DNA of 64,000 nt from an uncultured Algibacter sp. (GCF_947487605.1 NZ_CANKXK010000003.1:248001-312000); one strand, 5' to 3'. Shown: positions 35,722 to 46,390, numbered from the stretch's first letter. Translations and numbers: made by a program. Notes: generated by a model not told the origin, from the sequence alone.

Positions 35722-38700
35722 ATGACAAAAGACAAAAAGAAGAAAAAAGTAGATAAAGAGTTTGGGTTATCATCATGGGCAATCAACAATAAAACAACCA
35801 TGTATGTTTTAATCGCTCTTATCCTTTTCTTAGGTGCTGGAGCATATTTCAGTATGGCTAGAGAAAATTTCCCAGAAATAAAAGAAACAAAAATTTACAT
35901 AAGCTCTGTATACCCTGGAAATACTGCAGAGGATATTGAAAAACTAATTACAGATCCTATTGAGGATAAACTAAAAACAGTAAGCAATGTTGTTGAGATA
36001 ACTTCGACTTCGCAGGAAGATTATTCAATTATTGTTGTTGAATTTGACGAGGGTATAACAGTTGAAGCTGCAAAGCAAAAGGTGAAAGATGAGGTCGATT
36101 CTGAAACTTCTGGTGAAGATTGGCCTACGTTTAATGGCGCCAAAGTAGATCCCACAATTTTCGACTTGAGTATGTCTGAAGAAATCCCAATACTCAATAT
36201 TAATATTTCTGGAGACTACCCCGTAGATAAGTTAAAAGAATATGGCGAATATTTAGAAGATGAAATAGAAAGCCTTCAAGAAATAAAACAGGTAGATATT
36301 CGAGGCGCTCAAGATAAAGAAGTAGAAGTAGCTGTAGACATCTATAAAATGATGGCAGCTCAGGTAAGTTTTAATGACGTTATTAATGCCATTAATAACG
36401 AAAACATGACCATGTCTGCTGGAAATTTAATCTCAAGTGGGCAACGTCGCACCATTAGAATTATTGGAGAAATTGAAGACCCCAAAGAACTTGAAACTTT
36501 TGTTGTAAAAGCTGAAAATGGTAATGCCATTTATTTAAATGATATTGCTAAAGTATCTTTTAAAGACGAAGATAAAACCACCTATGCAAGAGAATTTGGT
36601 GAACCTGTAGTGATGTTAGATGTTAAAAAACGCTCAGGTAAAAACATGGTTGCCGCCGCAGAACAAATTAAAATTATTGTTGATGACGCTATTGAAAATG
36701 TTTTTCCTAAAGATTTAAAAGTTACTATTTCTAACGACCAATCTTCAAAAACTATTGGTCAGGTAGACGATTTAGTTAACAATATCATCTTTGGTATCAT
36801 TCTAGTAGTTACCGTATTGATGTTCTTCTTGGGCTTTAAAAATGCTTTATTTGTTGGATTCGCCATTCCTATGTCAATGTTTATGTCTTTAATGATCTTA
36901 AATACCTTGGGCTACACCATGAATACTATGATACTTTTTGGTCTTATCATGGGTCTCGGGATGTTAGTTGATAACGGAATTGTTGTTGTTGAAAATGTCT
37001 ACCGCTTAATGGAAGAAGAAGGCATGACTAGAATTCAAGCTGCCAAAAAAGGAATTGGAGAAATTGCATTCCCTATTATAATTTCTACGGCTACAACAGT
37101 TGCCGCTTTTATTCCCTTAGGTTTATGGCCTGGTTTAATGGGGCAATTCATGATTTATTTTCCAGTTACATTATCAGTCGTTTTAGGCTCATCACTTTTT
37201 GTTGCTATTTTCTTTAATTCAGTAATGGTGTCTCAGTTTATGACCACAGAAGACAAGGATATGCCACTTCATAGTATTATTAAAATTACAGCAATTGTAG
37301 CATCCATTGGATTACTAATTGCATTTTTTGGTGGCGCCTATAGAGGTTTAGGCACTTTAATGATTGTAGTTGCAATCATGCTTTGGGTGTATCGATTATT
37401 CTTAAGAAAATGGGCTAATGGTTTTCAAAACAAAATTTTACCACGCTGGGAGCGTTTTTATGAAAGAATGCTACGCACAGCTTTAAAAGGAAGAAGACCA
37501 GTTTTAATTACTGTTGGTACTTTTTTATTGTTAATTATTGCATTCATGGGGTTTGGAGCTTCCGTAGAAAACAAGCGTACAAAAGTTGAGTTTTTTCCAG
37601 ATAACACACCAAATCAAATTATTGTTTACATCGAGTATCCCGAAGGAACCGATATAAAAAAGACCAATGCCATAACTAAAGAAATTGAACAACGTGTTTA
37701 CGGTATTATTAATAATGCATCCTATGTTGAAGATGGCTTTAATTTCTTAACAGAAAGTGCCGTATCACAAGTTGGTGAGGGTGCTGGAAATCCACAAACC
37801 GATGGTGGTTCTGCTGCAGAAATGCCTCATAGAGCAAAAATTACTGCAACAATGCGGGAATATAAATTTAGAAAAGGCGCAGATAGTAATGACCTATTAA
37901 AACAAGTTCAAGAAGCTTTACAAGGCATTTATCCTGGCGTTTCTATTTCTGTTGAAAAAGATGCTGTTGGTCCACCTGCGGGTTATCCAATAAATGTAGA
38001 ATTGGAAGGTAAAAATTATTCTGAATTAATCGCAACCGCAGAAAAAATGCGTGATTTTATCAATTCTAAAAACATTCAAGGAATTGATGAGCTTAAAATT
38101 GATGTGAATAAATCCAAACCTTCAATGCAAGTTTTGGTAGATAGAAAAAAGGCAGGAGAGCTTGGAACAAGTTCTGGGCAAGTTGGACAACAATTACGCA
38201 ATGCAATTTTTGGAGCAAAAGCAGGTATTTATAAAGAAGACGGCGAGGACTATGATATTTATGTACGGTTTAATGAAGAAAACAGATATAATACCAGTGC
38301 TCTTTTTAATCAAAAAATCACATTTAGAGACATGGCTTCTGGTCAAATAAAAGAAATCCCTGTTTCTTCTGTTGCCAAACAAAATAATAATTCGGGCTTT
38401 AGTGCTATTAAACATAAAGATGTAGAGCGTGTCGTAACATTATATTCTGCACTAGCACCAGGATACACAGATGCAGGCGCCATAGTTTCTGTAATAAAAA
38501 ACGAAATGCAAGCCTTCACTGAAAAACCAGATACAGTAAAAATCGATTATACAGGTCAAATTGAGGAACAAGAAAAACAGATGGCTTTTTTAATGGGTGC
38601 ATTTTTTACTGGTCTAGGGTTAATATTCTTCATTCTAATATTTCAATTTAATTCCGTTTCTAAACCAGGAATTATCATGCTGGCTATCTTTTTGAGTTTA

Positions 38701-39246
38701 ATAGGTGTGTTTGGTGGCATTGTTGCTACTGGAAGTGCTTTTGTTATTATGATGACCATGATGGGAATTATATCCCTCGCAGGAATTGTAGTAAATAATG
38801 GCGTGGTACTTTTAGACTATACACAATTGCTTATAGACCGTAAAAAGGTTAAAGAGAATTTAGAAGACGATCAATATCTAAAAACAACCGATTTAATTGA
38901 AGCAATAGTTAAAGGTGGAAAAGCACGTTTACGTCCAGTTTTATTAACAGCCATTACAACCATTTTAGGTTTAATTCCTTTAGCAACTGGTTTGAATATT
39001 AACTTCTTTACGCTGTTTAGCGAGTTTGATGCAAACATATATGTAGGAGGTGATAATGTTATTTTCTGGGGGCCATTAGCTTGGACTGTTATTTACGGAT
39101 TATTTATCGCAACCTTTTTAACTCTTATAGTAGTACCGATTTTATTCTTTTTAATTACCAAATTTAAAATGTGGCTATTTAAAAGCAGAACGGTACCAAG
39201 AGAAGATTCGGTTGTTTTAGATCCAATCACTATTGAGAAAAATTAA
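35722..39246 (+). CDS. RND efflux pump, AcrB/HAE1-type
   Basis: Inner-membrane proton/drug antiporter of the tripartite pump, 1174 residues. Start at ATG 35722 (MTKDKKKKKVDKEF); a longer frame to 35632 only reads the REP element. Two RND halves are seen: TM1, porter domain, TM2-6 with the relay segment GMLVDNGIVVVENVYRLMEEE, then an extra cytoplasmic or membrane segment near 530-620, TM7, second porter domain and TM8-12 (GIISLAGIVVNNGVVLLDY). The usual Asp-Asp pair in TM4 is Asp-Asn here, common among Bacteroidota homologues. Last gene of the tetR operon; its expression may be affected by the REP hairpins. Confidence 0.93.
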   Translation: MTKDKKKKKVDKEFGLSSWAINNKTTMYVLIALILFLGAGAYFSMARENFPEIKETKIYISSVYPGNTAEDIEKLITDPIEDKLKTVSNVVEITSTSQEDYSIIVVEFDEGITVEAAKQKVKDEVDSETSGEDWPTFNGAKVDPTIFDLSMSEEIPILNINISGDYPVDKLKEYGEYLEDEIESLQEIKQVDIRGAQDKEVEVAVDIYKMMAAQVSFNDVINAINNENMTMSAGNLISSGQRRTIRIIGEIEDPKELETFVVKAENGNAIYLNDIAKVSFKDEDKTTYAREFGEPVVMLDVKKRSGKNMVAAAEQIKIIVDDAIENVFPKDLKVTISNDQSSKTIGQVDDLVNNIIFGIILVVTVLMFFLGFKNALFVGFAIPMSMFMSLMILNTLGYTMNTMILFGLIMGLGMLVDNGIVVVENVYRLMEEEGMTRIQAAKKGIGEIAFPIIISTATTVAAFIPLGLWPGLMGQFMIYFPVTLSVVLGSSLFVAIFFNSVMVSQFMTTEDKDMPLHSIIKITAIVASIGLLIAFFGGAYRGLGTLMIVVAIMLWVYRLFLRKWANGFQNKILPRWERFYERMLRTALKGRRPVLITVGTFLLLIIAFMGFGASVENKRTKVEFFPDNTPNQIIVYIEYPEGTDIKKTNAITKEIEQRVYGIINNASYVEDGFNFLTESAVSQVGEGAGNPQTDGGSAAEMPHRAKITATMREYKFRKGADSNDLLKQVQEALQGIYPGVSISVEKDAVGPPAGYPINVELEGKNYSELIATAEKMRDFINSKNIQGIDELKIDVNKSKPSMQVLVDRKKAGELGTSSGQVGQQLRNAIFGAKAGIYKEDGEDYDIYVRFNEENRYNTSALFNQKITFRDMASGQIKEIPVSSVAKQNNNSGFSAIKHKDVERVVTLYSALAPGYTDAGAIVSVIKNEMQAFTEKPDTVKIDYTGQIEEQEKQMAFLMGAFFTGLGLIFFILIFQFNSVSKPGIIMLAIFLSLIGVFGGIVATGSAFVIMMTMMGIISLAGIVVNNGVVLLDYTQLLIDRKKVKENLEDDQYLKTTDLIEAIVKGGKARLRPVLLTAITTILGLIPLATGLNINFFTLFSEFDANIYVGGDNVIFWGPLAWTVIYGLFIATFLTLIVVPILFFLITKFKMWLFKSRTVPREDSVVLDPITIEKN

Positions 39247-39317
39247 ATTAAAGCCACAACTTAAAGTTGTGTAAAAAAAATCCTTTTTATTGGATTATTA
39301 AGGATTGGTTAATAGCG

Positions 39318-39349
39318 AAAAACCCCGTAACAATTGTTGCGGGGTTTTG
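39318..39349 (+). terminator. Terminator of the efflux operon
   Basis: AAAACCCCG and CGGGGTTTT arms around TAACAATTGTTG, which itself can pair (AAC/GTT), giving a long stem with four T after it. About 75 bases after the pump stop. Confidence 0.8.
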
Positions 39350-39372
39350 GTTATTGTATTTAATTAAATGTT

Positions 39373-39445
39373 CTACTTCAACTTAAAAGTTAACCTAGCA
39401 AAACCATACCTACCACTAAACCCAAAGAGATGTTCTTCTAGAAGA
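39373..39445 (-). pseudogene. Remnant of a second TonB-receptor 3' end
   Basis: Read on the minus strand, this stretch encodes FGFSGRYGFARLTFKLK and a stop, which matches the last residues of the intact receptor 140 bases away (FGYSGRYLFARMNFKL, stop). Just upstream in another frame lies SRRTS, the next residues of the receptor (SRRTSQ), so a 2-base deletion broke the frame. No further homology is seen beyond about 39445. It is therefore a decayed duplicate of the 3' end. The gap 39247-39584 otherwise holds only the two terminators. Confidence 0.7.
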
Positions 39446-39491
39446 AAAAAGCTTGAGTTTTAGCAAGAAGACACCTAACATTATACACAAC

Positions 39492-39521
39492 AAAAAAACC
39501 AGAACAAATTAATGCTCTGGT
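39492..39521 (-). terminator. Terminator of the TonB receptor at 39585-42509
   Basis: On the minus strand ACCAGA (39521-39516), a 12-base loop, TCTGGT (39503-39498), then a seven-T run. The decayed receptor fragment lies beyond it. Confidence 0.65.
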
Positions 39522-39584
39522 CTAATTTATTTTTATTGTAAACTATTATCCTGTTTTAGGGTGACTCATTTATATAGGTAAGCT

Positions 39585-42509
39585 TTATAATTTAAAATTC
39601 ATTCTTGCAAACAAATATCTACCTGAATAACCAAATTGAGATGTTCTTCTAGAATATACAAACTGATCTCCAGACGTTCCACCTGGTCTATTCTCATCAG
39701 GGTAAACATCAAATAAGTTATTTGCTCCAATAGAAATATTGATATCCTCACTAAGCTCATAAGACACTGTTAAATCTGTAACTAATTTACTACCATATAC
39801 AGCATCTGCCGAAACAGTATGTTGGTCTACTCTTGGAGTATCTGCAAAATCATCTGGGTCTTCCACTTCTCCAAAGAAAGTATTTCTCAATAAAAAATTC
39901 CAGCTTTTATATGATAAGTTATTTGATAAACTTGCTTTAGTTCTAGGAATTGCAAGTGTTAAAAATGCTTCTTCTTGAGCATCAAAGAAATTACCTGTTT
40001 GCCCAGCAGCAGCAACATCAGCAGGAACATTTAATGCATCGACTTCTGTTTCGGTGAAATTTGCAGCCAAGTCTGATGTTAACCTCAACTCATCATTTAA
40101 GTTTGCTTTATGACTTATTACTATATCTAACCCTTTAGTACTTGTATCTATCGCATTCACAAAGAAACGAGCTGAAGTTGCTCCTGCTGCATCAAAGATA
40201 GCCTGAACTTCAGGGTTTGAACCTGGACCAAAACTTCCGCTATAAACAATACGATCGTCAATATTAATTAAATAACCATCTATACTAAATGTTAAATTTG
40301 CATCTGGTATTTTACCCGTCAAACCTAAACTAAAGCTTGTAGATGTTTCTTCCTTTAATTCATCAATATCTAATAAGTCTGCTAATCTGCTATCGTTAGT
40401 AAACGTCCCTTGTTCTAATGGTACATTATTTTGAAAAATAGTACTTGTTCTACTAAAAAATTGTTGATGTAGTGATGGTGCTCTAAAACCAGTATTAACA
40501 GCCGATCTAATATTTAAATTATCAGTAATCTTATAACGTGCTGCTAACTTAGCATTAATTGTCCCTCCAAAATCCGAGAAATTTTCATAACGTGCAGCTA
40601 AACTTACTAGAAAGCTTTCTGTAAAATCTGCTTCTAAATCAACATAAGCAGCAATACTGTTTCTTGTTTTATCAGTTGCGTTATTCGGGTCAAAGCCTCT
40701 AAAAACTTGAGCACCTCCACCTAATGGAGCTCCTGTAAAATTATTTCTAACTAGCAAATCATCAGTTGTTGATGCTGTAACTATATCTCCATTAATATCA
40801 TAACTGGCATATGAGTTAAGTTCTCCTTCTTCAATAAAATAGTTTTCTACTTTATATTCAGCGCCAATTGCAACATTAAATCCTTCAAAAATATCATCAT
40901 AAAAACGGGTTGCATCTAAATTTGTTGTGTTTTGAGAAAACCCAATTAATCCAGCATCAAAAGATCTTTGAGTACCTGTCCCTAAAGTACCATTACTAGA
41001 GTTACCAACAGTAAATGCAAATGTGTTTTCTCCATAAGTGTTAGAAAAATCTACATCCCAATGTTCGTTTACTTTTCCTTTAATACCAACAGATAAAGAT
41101 TTATCTACAATATCACTACCAATACTTGGCAAAAACCCATTAGGAAATGCTGGTGTATTTGCTCTACCATCACCTTGAGCTGGTCTTCTATAAAACCCAG
41201 AAGCTAAACCGCTTCGATAAGATACTCCTCCAAATGAGTATAGTTCAGCATTTTCACTAACAGGAATACTTGAATTAAAGAAAAACTTTCCTTCTCTTAA
41301 TTTAGAAGTTCCTACTTTAAATCTATAATCTTCTCTTGTTTGACCCCTTTCTGCTAGCTCAGCTTCATCTGCATCAAAATCTAAAAGCCCTCTAAATGTA
41401 TCTATATCTGTTTGTTGGTTTAAATCTAACCCTGCTATTTGAGCTTTAATCGTCGTATCTAAATATGAAATATCAGCAGCAGCAGCTTGATAATCAAAAA
41501 GTGTCATATTTGCAACATTACCACCACTAGCCGCAAATTCTCTTTCTGCTCCATGGAAGCCTCTAAATATATCACCTGCATAATCTTTATTTCTAAGTGC
41601 AGGTTCTCTTGTAGATAAAGTTCCTGTAAAATTAATAAAACCCCCTTTGTCACCTAAAGGGACGCCATAGTTTGCATCAAGTTTAAATTTTTCTCCATCG
41701 CTTCCACCTTCAAATTGATTTGAATTTTCACTAAAATTAGCTCCAGAAGTAATGGTTAAATCTAATTTTCCCGTAGCTTCCTTGAGGACAATGTTTATAA
41801 CACCAGCAATAGCATCAGACCCATATTGTGCTGCAGCTCCATCACGTAATACTTCAATTCTTTGTATTGAAGCCGTAGGAATTGCATTCATATCTGTACC
41901 AACACTACCAGCTCCAACTGTACCATTAGTATTTATTAAAGCAGTATTATGTCTTCTTTTTCCATTGATTAAAACCAATACTTGATCTGGTCCTAATCCC
42001 CTTAAAGAGGCAGGATCTATATGATCCGTTCCATCAGATACTGTTTGAGTTTGAGACGTAAAAGACGGTGCTACATAATTTAATATCTCGTTAACAGAGG
42101 TTTGAGGTGCTTTATTAGCCAGCTCAGTAACATCAATAACATCAATAGCAACTGCAGATTCAATGGCTGTTCTGCTTGGATTTCTGGAACCAACAAGGAC
42201 TATTTGATCGAGAGCAACTCCAGATTTCATAGTTACATTTACAGTACTCCCGCTTACTATGATTTCTTGAGAATCGTAGCCAACATAAGAAAATACAAGT
42301 ACATCTCCGTTGTTTGCAGAAATTGAATAGTTTCCATCAAAATCTGTTGTTGTACCTGTCGAGGTGCCTTTTAATATAACAGAAACTCCAGGAAGTGGTT
42401 GCGAAGTGTCGTCTAAAACAGTTCCAGAAACCTCTTGGCCTAAGATAAAATTTGACATTCCAAAAAACATCAAAAGTGTAAAAAATTTGATAGGTAATAA
42501 TTTAATCAT
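39585..42509 (-). CDS. TonB-dependent outer-membrane receptor
   Basis: A 974-residue receptor for an unknown ligand. Start at ATG 42509 (MIKLLPIKFF); the longer frame has no signal sequence. Signal peptide (ending ILGQ), then a carboxypeptidase-regulatory-like beta sandwich (GTVLDDTSQPLPGVSVILKG...), then the plug (about 100-230, ALDQIVLVGSRNPSRTA, LRGLGPDQVLVLINGKRRH, VLRDGAAAQYGSDAIAGVINIVL), then the 22-strand barrel ending in YLFARMNFKL. No SusD partner lies next to it, so it is probably a siderophore or vitamin-type rather than a glycan receptor (inference). It has its own terminator and a decayed 3' copy downstream. Confidence 0.92.
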   Translation of the reverse strand: MIKLLPIKFFTLLMFFGMSNFILGQEVSGTVLDDTSQPLPGVSVILKGTSTGTTTDFDGNYSISANNGDVLVFSYVGYDSQEIIVSGSTVNVTMKSGVALDQIVLVGSRNPSRTAIESAVAIDVIDVTELANKAPQTSVNEILNYVAPSFTSQTQTVSDGTDHIDPASLRGLGPDQVLVLINGKRRHNTALINTNGTVGAGSVGTDMNAIPTASIQRIEVLRDGAAAQYGSDAIAGVINIVLKEATGKLDLTITSGANFSENSNQFEGGSDGEKFKLDANYGVPLGDKGGFINFTGTLSTREPALRNKDYAGDIFRGFHGAEREFAASGGNVANMTLFDYQAAAADISYLDTTIKAQIAGLDLNQQTDIDTFRGLLDFDADEAELAERGQTREDYRFKVGTSKLREGKFFFNSSIPVSENAELYSFGGVSYRSGLASGFYRRPAQGDGRANTPAFPNGFLPSIGSDIVDKSLSVGIKGKVNEHWDVDFSNTYGENTFAFTVGNSSNGTLGTGTQRSFDAGLIGFSQNTTNLDATRFYDDIFEGFNVAIGAEYKVENYFIEEGELNSYASYDINGDIVTASTTDDLLVRNNFTGAPLGGGAQVFRGFDPNNATDKTRNSIAAYVDLEADFTESFLVSLAARYENFSDFGGTINAKLAARYKITDNLNIRSAVNTGFRAPSLHQQFFSRTSTIFQNNVPLEQGTFTNDSRLADLLDIDELKEETSTSFSLGLTGKIPDANLTFSIDGYLINIDDRIVYSGSFGPGSNPEVQAIFDAAGATSARFFVNAIDTSTKGLDIVISHKANLNDELRLTSDLAANFTETEVDALNVPADVAAAGQTGNFFDAQEEAFLTLAIPRTKASLSNNLSYKSWNFLLRNTFFGEVEDPDDFADTPRVDQHTVSADAVYGSKLVTDLTVSYELSEDINISIGANNLFDVYPDENRPGGTSGDQFVYSRRTSQFGYSGRYLFARMNFKL

Positions 42510-42770
42510 AATAAAATTATTTTGAGTTAGTATTGCTAATATATATATATTATCGCCTTTTTTAACAAACATTTTACAAAATATTATGCTTGCATATAAA
42601 TTTTTATCAAAAAAACAATAAAAAAATAATTATTTTAATAATTTTATGCCTATTTATTTACGAATTTATCATATTTTGGTTTTATACTATGCTGTTAGTT
42701 TTCAACTATAAGCAAAACCTTTTCAGTCAAAAAAAGAAGGATAAAAATTCATACTCTATCCTATTTCCTT

Positions 42771-42778
42771 AAATTTGC
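42771..42778 (+). promoter_or_regulatory. -7 element of aspS
   Basis: TAAATTTG, exact consensus, 17 bases before the aspS ATG. The 286-base gap to the receptor gene (42510-42795) is otherwise very AT-rich, with an AT dinucleotide run near 42540 and no convincing gene. Confidence 0.5.
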
Positions 42779-42795
42779 ACATCTAAAATTAGAAC

Positions 42796-44550
42796 ATGTA
42801 CAGAAGTCATAATTGTGGTGAGTTAAGAGCCACAAATATAAATACAGAGGTTACCCTAGCAGGTTGGGTTCAAAAATCTAGAGACAAAGGGTTTATCGTT
42901 TGGGTAGATTTACGCGATCGATACGGCATTACACAATTAGTGTTTGATGAAGAGCGTACATCTAAAGATTTAATTAAACAAGCTCAAGACTTAGGTCGCG
43001 AATTTGTCATTCAAATTAAAGGTACTGTAATAGAACGTGCCTCAAAAAACCCAAATATCTCTACTGGTGATATTGAAATTTTAGTATCTGAGTTAACCAT
43101 TCTAAACGAAGCTAAATTACCACCTTTTACAATTGAGGATAAAACAGATGGTGGCGAAGATTTAAGGATGAAGTATCGTTATTTAGATATTCGTCGTAAT
43201 CCGGTAAAAGAGAGTTTAATTTTTAGACATAAAGTCACTCAAGAAGTTAGAAATTATTTATCCAAAGAAGGGTTTATAGAAGTTGAAACGCCCTATTTGA
43301 TAAAGTCAACTCCTGAAGGTGCTCGCGATTTTGTAGTGCCTTCTAGAATGAACGAGGGGCAATTTTACGCACTTCCACAATCACCTCAAACCTTCAAGCA
43401 ACTATTGATGGTTGGCGGTATGGATAAATACTTCCAAATTGTAAAATGTTTTAGAGATGAAGATCTACGCGCCGATAGACAACCAGAGTTCACACAAATA
43501 GATTGTGAAATGGCTTTTATCGAGCAAGAAGATATTTTAAATGCTTTTGAAGGTTTAACACGTCATTTATTAAAAGAAGTTAATGGTGTTGACGTTGAAA
43601 AATTTCCAAGAATCCTTTACGATGATGCGATGCGTTTGTATGGAAACGACAAACCAGATATTCGCTTTGGGATGGAGTTTGGGGAGTTAAACGCTGTAGC
43701 ACAACATAAAGATTTTAATGTATTTAATGCTGCTGAATTAGTAATTGGAATTGCTGTACCAGGCGGAAACGCGTTCACAAGAAAAGAAATCGATAAATTA
43801 ATTTCATGGGTAAAGCGTCCGCAAGTTGGAGCCTTAGGGATGGTATATTCGCGCTGTAATGATGACGGCAGTTTTAAATCTTCAGTTGATAAATTCTACA
43901 ATCAAGACGATTTAGCAAAATGGGCTGAAGTTACTGGAGCTAAAGCAGGCGATTTAATTTGTGTGCTTTCTGGCGACAAAAATAAAGTACGCACACAACT
44001 AAGTGCCTTACGTATGGAATTAGCAGAACGTTTAGGGTTACGAAATCCTAAAGAGTTTGCACCATTATGGGTTATGGATTTCCCGTTATTAGAATGGGAT
44101 GAAGACACCGAGCGTTATCATGCGATGCATCATCCATTTACATCACCAAAACCAGGCCAATTAGAATTACTAAAAACCAATCCAGGTGATGTAAAAGCTA
44201 ATGCCTATGATTTAGTTTTAAATGGTAATGAAATTGGAGGAGGTTCTATCAGAATTCATGATAAAAAAACTCAATCTTTAATGTTTGATTATTTAGGGTT
44301 TACTCCAGAAGAAGCTGAAGCACAATTTGGGTTTTTAATGGATGCTTTTCAATACGGAGCACCACCACACGGTGGTTTAGCATTCGGATTAGACAGGTTG
44401 GTAGCCATATTAGGCGGACAGGAAACGATAAGAGACTTTATTGCATTCCCGAAAAACAATTCGGGTCGCGATGTCATGATAGATGCACCAGCACCAATTG
44501 ATGAGGAACAATTAACAGAATTAAGTTTAAAACTTAATTTAAAATCATAA
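42796..44550 (+). CDS. aspS: Aspartyl-tRNA synthetase
   Basis: Class IIb synthetase, 584 residues, bacterial type: OB-fold (about 1-105, [27 protein letters not shown]), catalytic core with motif 2 [18 protein letters not shown], the bacterial GAD insertion (about 285-415) and motif 3 [16 protein letters not shown]. Because a separate asnS is present, it is likely the discriminating form. A clean terminator follows. Confidence 0.97.
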   Translation: MYRSHNCGELRATNINTEVTLAGWVQKSRDKGFIVWVDLRDRYGITQLVFDEERTSKDLIKQAQDLGREFVIQIKGTVIERASKNPNISTGDIEILVSELTILNEAKLPPFTIEDKTDGGEDLRMKYRYLDIRRNPVKESLIFRHKVTQEVRNYLSKEGFIEVETPYLIKSTPEGARDFVVPSRMNEGQFYALPQSPQTFKQLLMVGGMDKYFQIVKCFRDEDLRADRQPEFTQIDCEMAFIEQEDILNAFEGLTRHLLKEVNGVDVEKFPRILYDDAMRLYGNDKPDIRFGMEFGELNAVAQHKDFNVFNAAELVIGIAVPGGNAFTRKEIDKLISWVKRPQVGALGMVYSRCNDDGSFKSSVDKFYNQDDLAKWAEVTGAKAGDLICVLSGDKNKVRTQLSALRMELAERLGLRNPKEFAPLWVMDFPLLEWDEDTERYHAMHHPFTSPKPGQLELLKTNPGDVKANAYDLVLNGNEIGGGSIRIHDKKTQSLMFDYLGFTPEEAEAQFGFLMDAFQYGAPPHGGLAFGLDRLVAILGGQETIRDFIAFPKNNSGRDVMIDAPAPIDEEQLTELSLKLNLKS

Positions 44551-44554
44551 CATT

Positions 44555-44579
44555 AAATCCTGCTTTTGCAGGATTTTTT
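44555..44579 (+). terminator. Terminator after aspS
   Basis: AAATCCTGC, loop TTTT, GCAGGATTT and six T: a near-ideal terminator. It covers the in-frame TTG at 44566 that would otherwise extend the next gene. Confidence 0.88.
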
Positions 44580-44592
44580 ATTAGCTTTATAC

Positions 44593-46377
44593 ATGCCTTC
44601 TAGCAATAAACTATTACGTAAATTTTTAATCTGGAAATACAAGCATATTTCGGAACGCCAGTTTATTTATATGCTCAGTATTTTAGTTGGGTTTTTAGCT
44701 GGTATGGGCACTGTTATTCTTAAAAACCTTACGCATTACATTGGGTATTTCTTTAGCCAATATGTATTTCACGATTACCAAAGCACGCTTTACTTTATTT
44801 TACCAATAATAGGCTTACTATTGGTTTATATTATAAAACAAACATGGTTAAAAAAACATATAGGTCATGGTATATCATCAACCTTATATGCCATTTCAAA
44901 ATTAAGTGGAATCATTCCAAGGTATAATATCTATGCCGCATTAATTACTGCTCCATTAACCGCAGGTTTTGGTGGGTCTGTAGGGTTGCAAGGTCCAGCT
45001 GTAAGTGTTGGGTCAGCATTAGGTTCAAATGCAGCACGTTTATTTCATATGAATACCAAAACCCGAATGTTGCTTATAGGTTGTGCAGCAGCAGGTGCTA
45101 TGGCATCTATGTTTAAAGCACCTATTGCAGCTATCATATTCGCTATAGAAATTTTCAGCTTAGATATTGCATTTACGTCTTTGGTACCATTATTATTAGC
45201 ATCCGTTTCCGCTGTTGTTACTTCTTATTTGTTCTTAGGAACCGATGTTTTACTAAGATTTGAACTTACTGATAAATTTGAAGTCAACGATATAGCTTTT
45301 TACGCTGTACTAGGGTTAGTAACTGCATTTGCATCTGTTTACTTTTCAAAAGTATTTTTTTCTATAACTAATTTCTTTAAAAAATTTGAAAGTAGAGCAT
45401 TACGGCTTTTAATAGGTGGTTTAGCCATAGGCACTATGCTATTTTTTATTCCGCCACTTTATGGTGAAGGTTATGGTATTATGAACAATCTATTAAAAGG
45501 CGATCATCTAGCTGCCATTGGTAATACTCCTTTTAATTTAGATTTGTCAAACATCTGGATTGTTATCGCCTTATTACTAGGCATCGCTATTTTTAAAGCT
45601 ATAGCCATGACTACAACTTTTGGTGCTGGTGGTGTAGGTGGTGTTTTTATCCCAACATTAGTTATGGGGAGTGCCATAGGCAATGCCTTTGCTAAAATTA
45701 TAAACAACATTGGGTTAGATTTTCATGTATCTGAATCTAATTTCACATTAATAGGTATGACGGGTTTAATGGCAGGTGTTCTGCATGCTCCATTAACCGC
45801 TATTTTCTTAATTGCTGAAATCACAGGTGGTTACGAGCTTTTTGTTCCTTTAATGATAGTTTCAGCTATTTCATTTGCCATGACAAAATATTATGTATCT
45901 CACTCTATATACACTCTAAAACTCGCTGAACGTGGCGAATTAATGACACATGATAAAGACCAAAATGTACTCATGGTCTTAGACATCGATAAAGTGATCG
46001 AAACCAATTTCATCATTCTAAAACCCGAAATGAAATTGGGAGATATCTTAAAAAATGCCGTAGCAAAATCCTCTAGAAACCATTTCCCTGTGGTAAACGA
46101 TAAGCACGAATTTTTAGGCGTTATTCGTTTAGACGATATCCGACACATGATGTTTGACTCAGACCTCTATGAAAAAGTTCAAGCCTCCAGTCTTATGCAT
46201 GCCGATGCAGGCATAATTGATTATGATGCGGATAATATGAACGATATCATGGATAAATTCAAATCCAGTGGTGCATGGAATTTACCTGTTATAAAAAACG
46301 GAAAATACTTTGGCTACATATCCAGATCCAAATTACTAACTGCTTACAGGCAGCAATTAATAAATTTCACCCAGTAG
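44593..46377 (+). CDS. ClC-family chloride channel/transporter with CBS domains
   Basis: A 594-residue integral membrane protein: N-terminal helices, the ClC anion pathway (about 25-430) and two C-terminal CBS domains (about 455-590). Filter motifs seen are GFGGSVGLQGPAVSVGSALG and GAGGVGGVFIPTLVMG. In most ClC transporters the first reads GxEGP with the gating glutamate; here the position is Gln (Q133), which suggests an uncoupled channel or a different anion preference. Start ATG 44593 (MPSSNKLL) is used because the upstream in-frame TTG lies in the aspS terminator. Followed after 13 bases by a small membrane gene. Confidence 0.9.
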   Translation: MPSSNKLLRKFLIWKYKHISERQFIYMLSILVGFLAGMGTVILKNLTHYIGYFFSQYVFHDYQSTLYFILPIIGLLLVYIIKQTWLKKHIGHGISSTLYAISKLSGIIPRYNIYAALITAPLTAGFGGSVGLQGPAVSVGSALGSNAARLFHMNTKTRMLLIGCAAAGAMASMFKAPIAAIIFAIEIFSLDIAFTSLVPLLLASVSAVVTSYLFLGTDVLLRFELTDKFEVNDIAFYAVLGLVTAFASVYFSKVFFSITNFFKKFESRALRLLIGGLAIGTMLFFIPPLYGEGYGIMNNLLKGDHLAAIGNTPFNLDLSNIWIVIALLLGIAIFKAIAMTTTFGAGGVGGVFIPTLVMGSAIGNAFAKIINNIGLDFHVSESNFTLIGMTGLMAGVLHAPLTAIFLIAEITGGYELFVPLMIVSAISFAMTKYYVSHSIYTLKLAERGELMTHDKDQNVLMVLDIDKVIETNFIILKPEMKLGDILKNAVAKSSRNHFPVVNDKHEFLGVIRLDDIRHMMFDSDLYEKVQASSLMHADAGIIDYDADNMNDIMDKFKSSGAWNLPVIKNGKYFGYISRSKLLTAYRQQLINFTQ

Positions 46378-46390
46378 AGTAGCAAAAACA

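Noticed and set aside
39373-39445. A real small gene at the receptor-like remnant
   Set aside because: The homology is split over two frames and has no start codon or promoter.
42510-42572. Longer N-terminus of the TonB receptor starting at 42572
   Set aside because: The first 21 residues have no signal-peptide character, whereas ATG 42509 begins a normal signal peptide.
42590-42772. 60-residue plus-strand ORF before aspS
   Set aside because: Low-complexity AT-rich translation (Ile, Phe, Lys, Asn) that ends within the aspS promoter region; likely chance.
44566-44592. TTG start extending the ClC protein
   Set aside because: These bases form the second arm and T-run of the aspS terminator, so they cannot be a translated start of the next gene.
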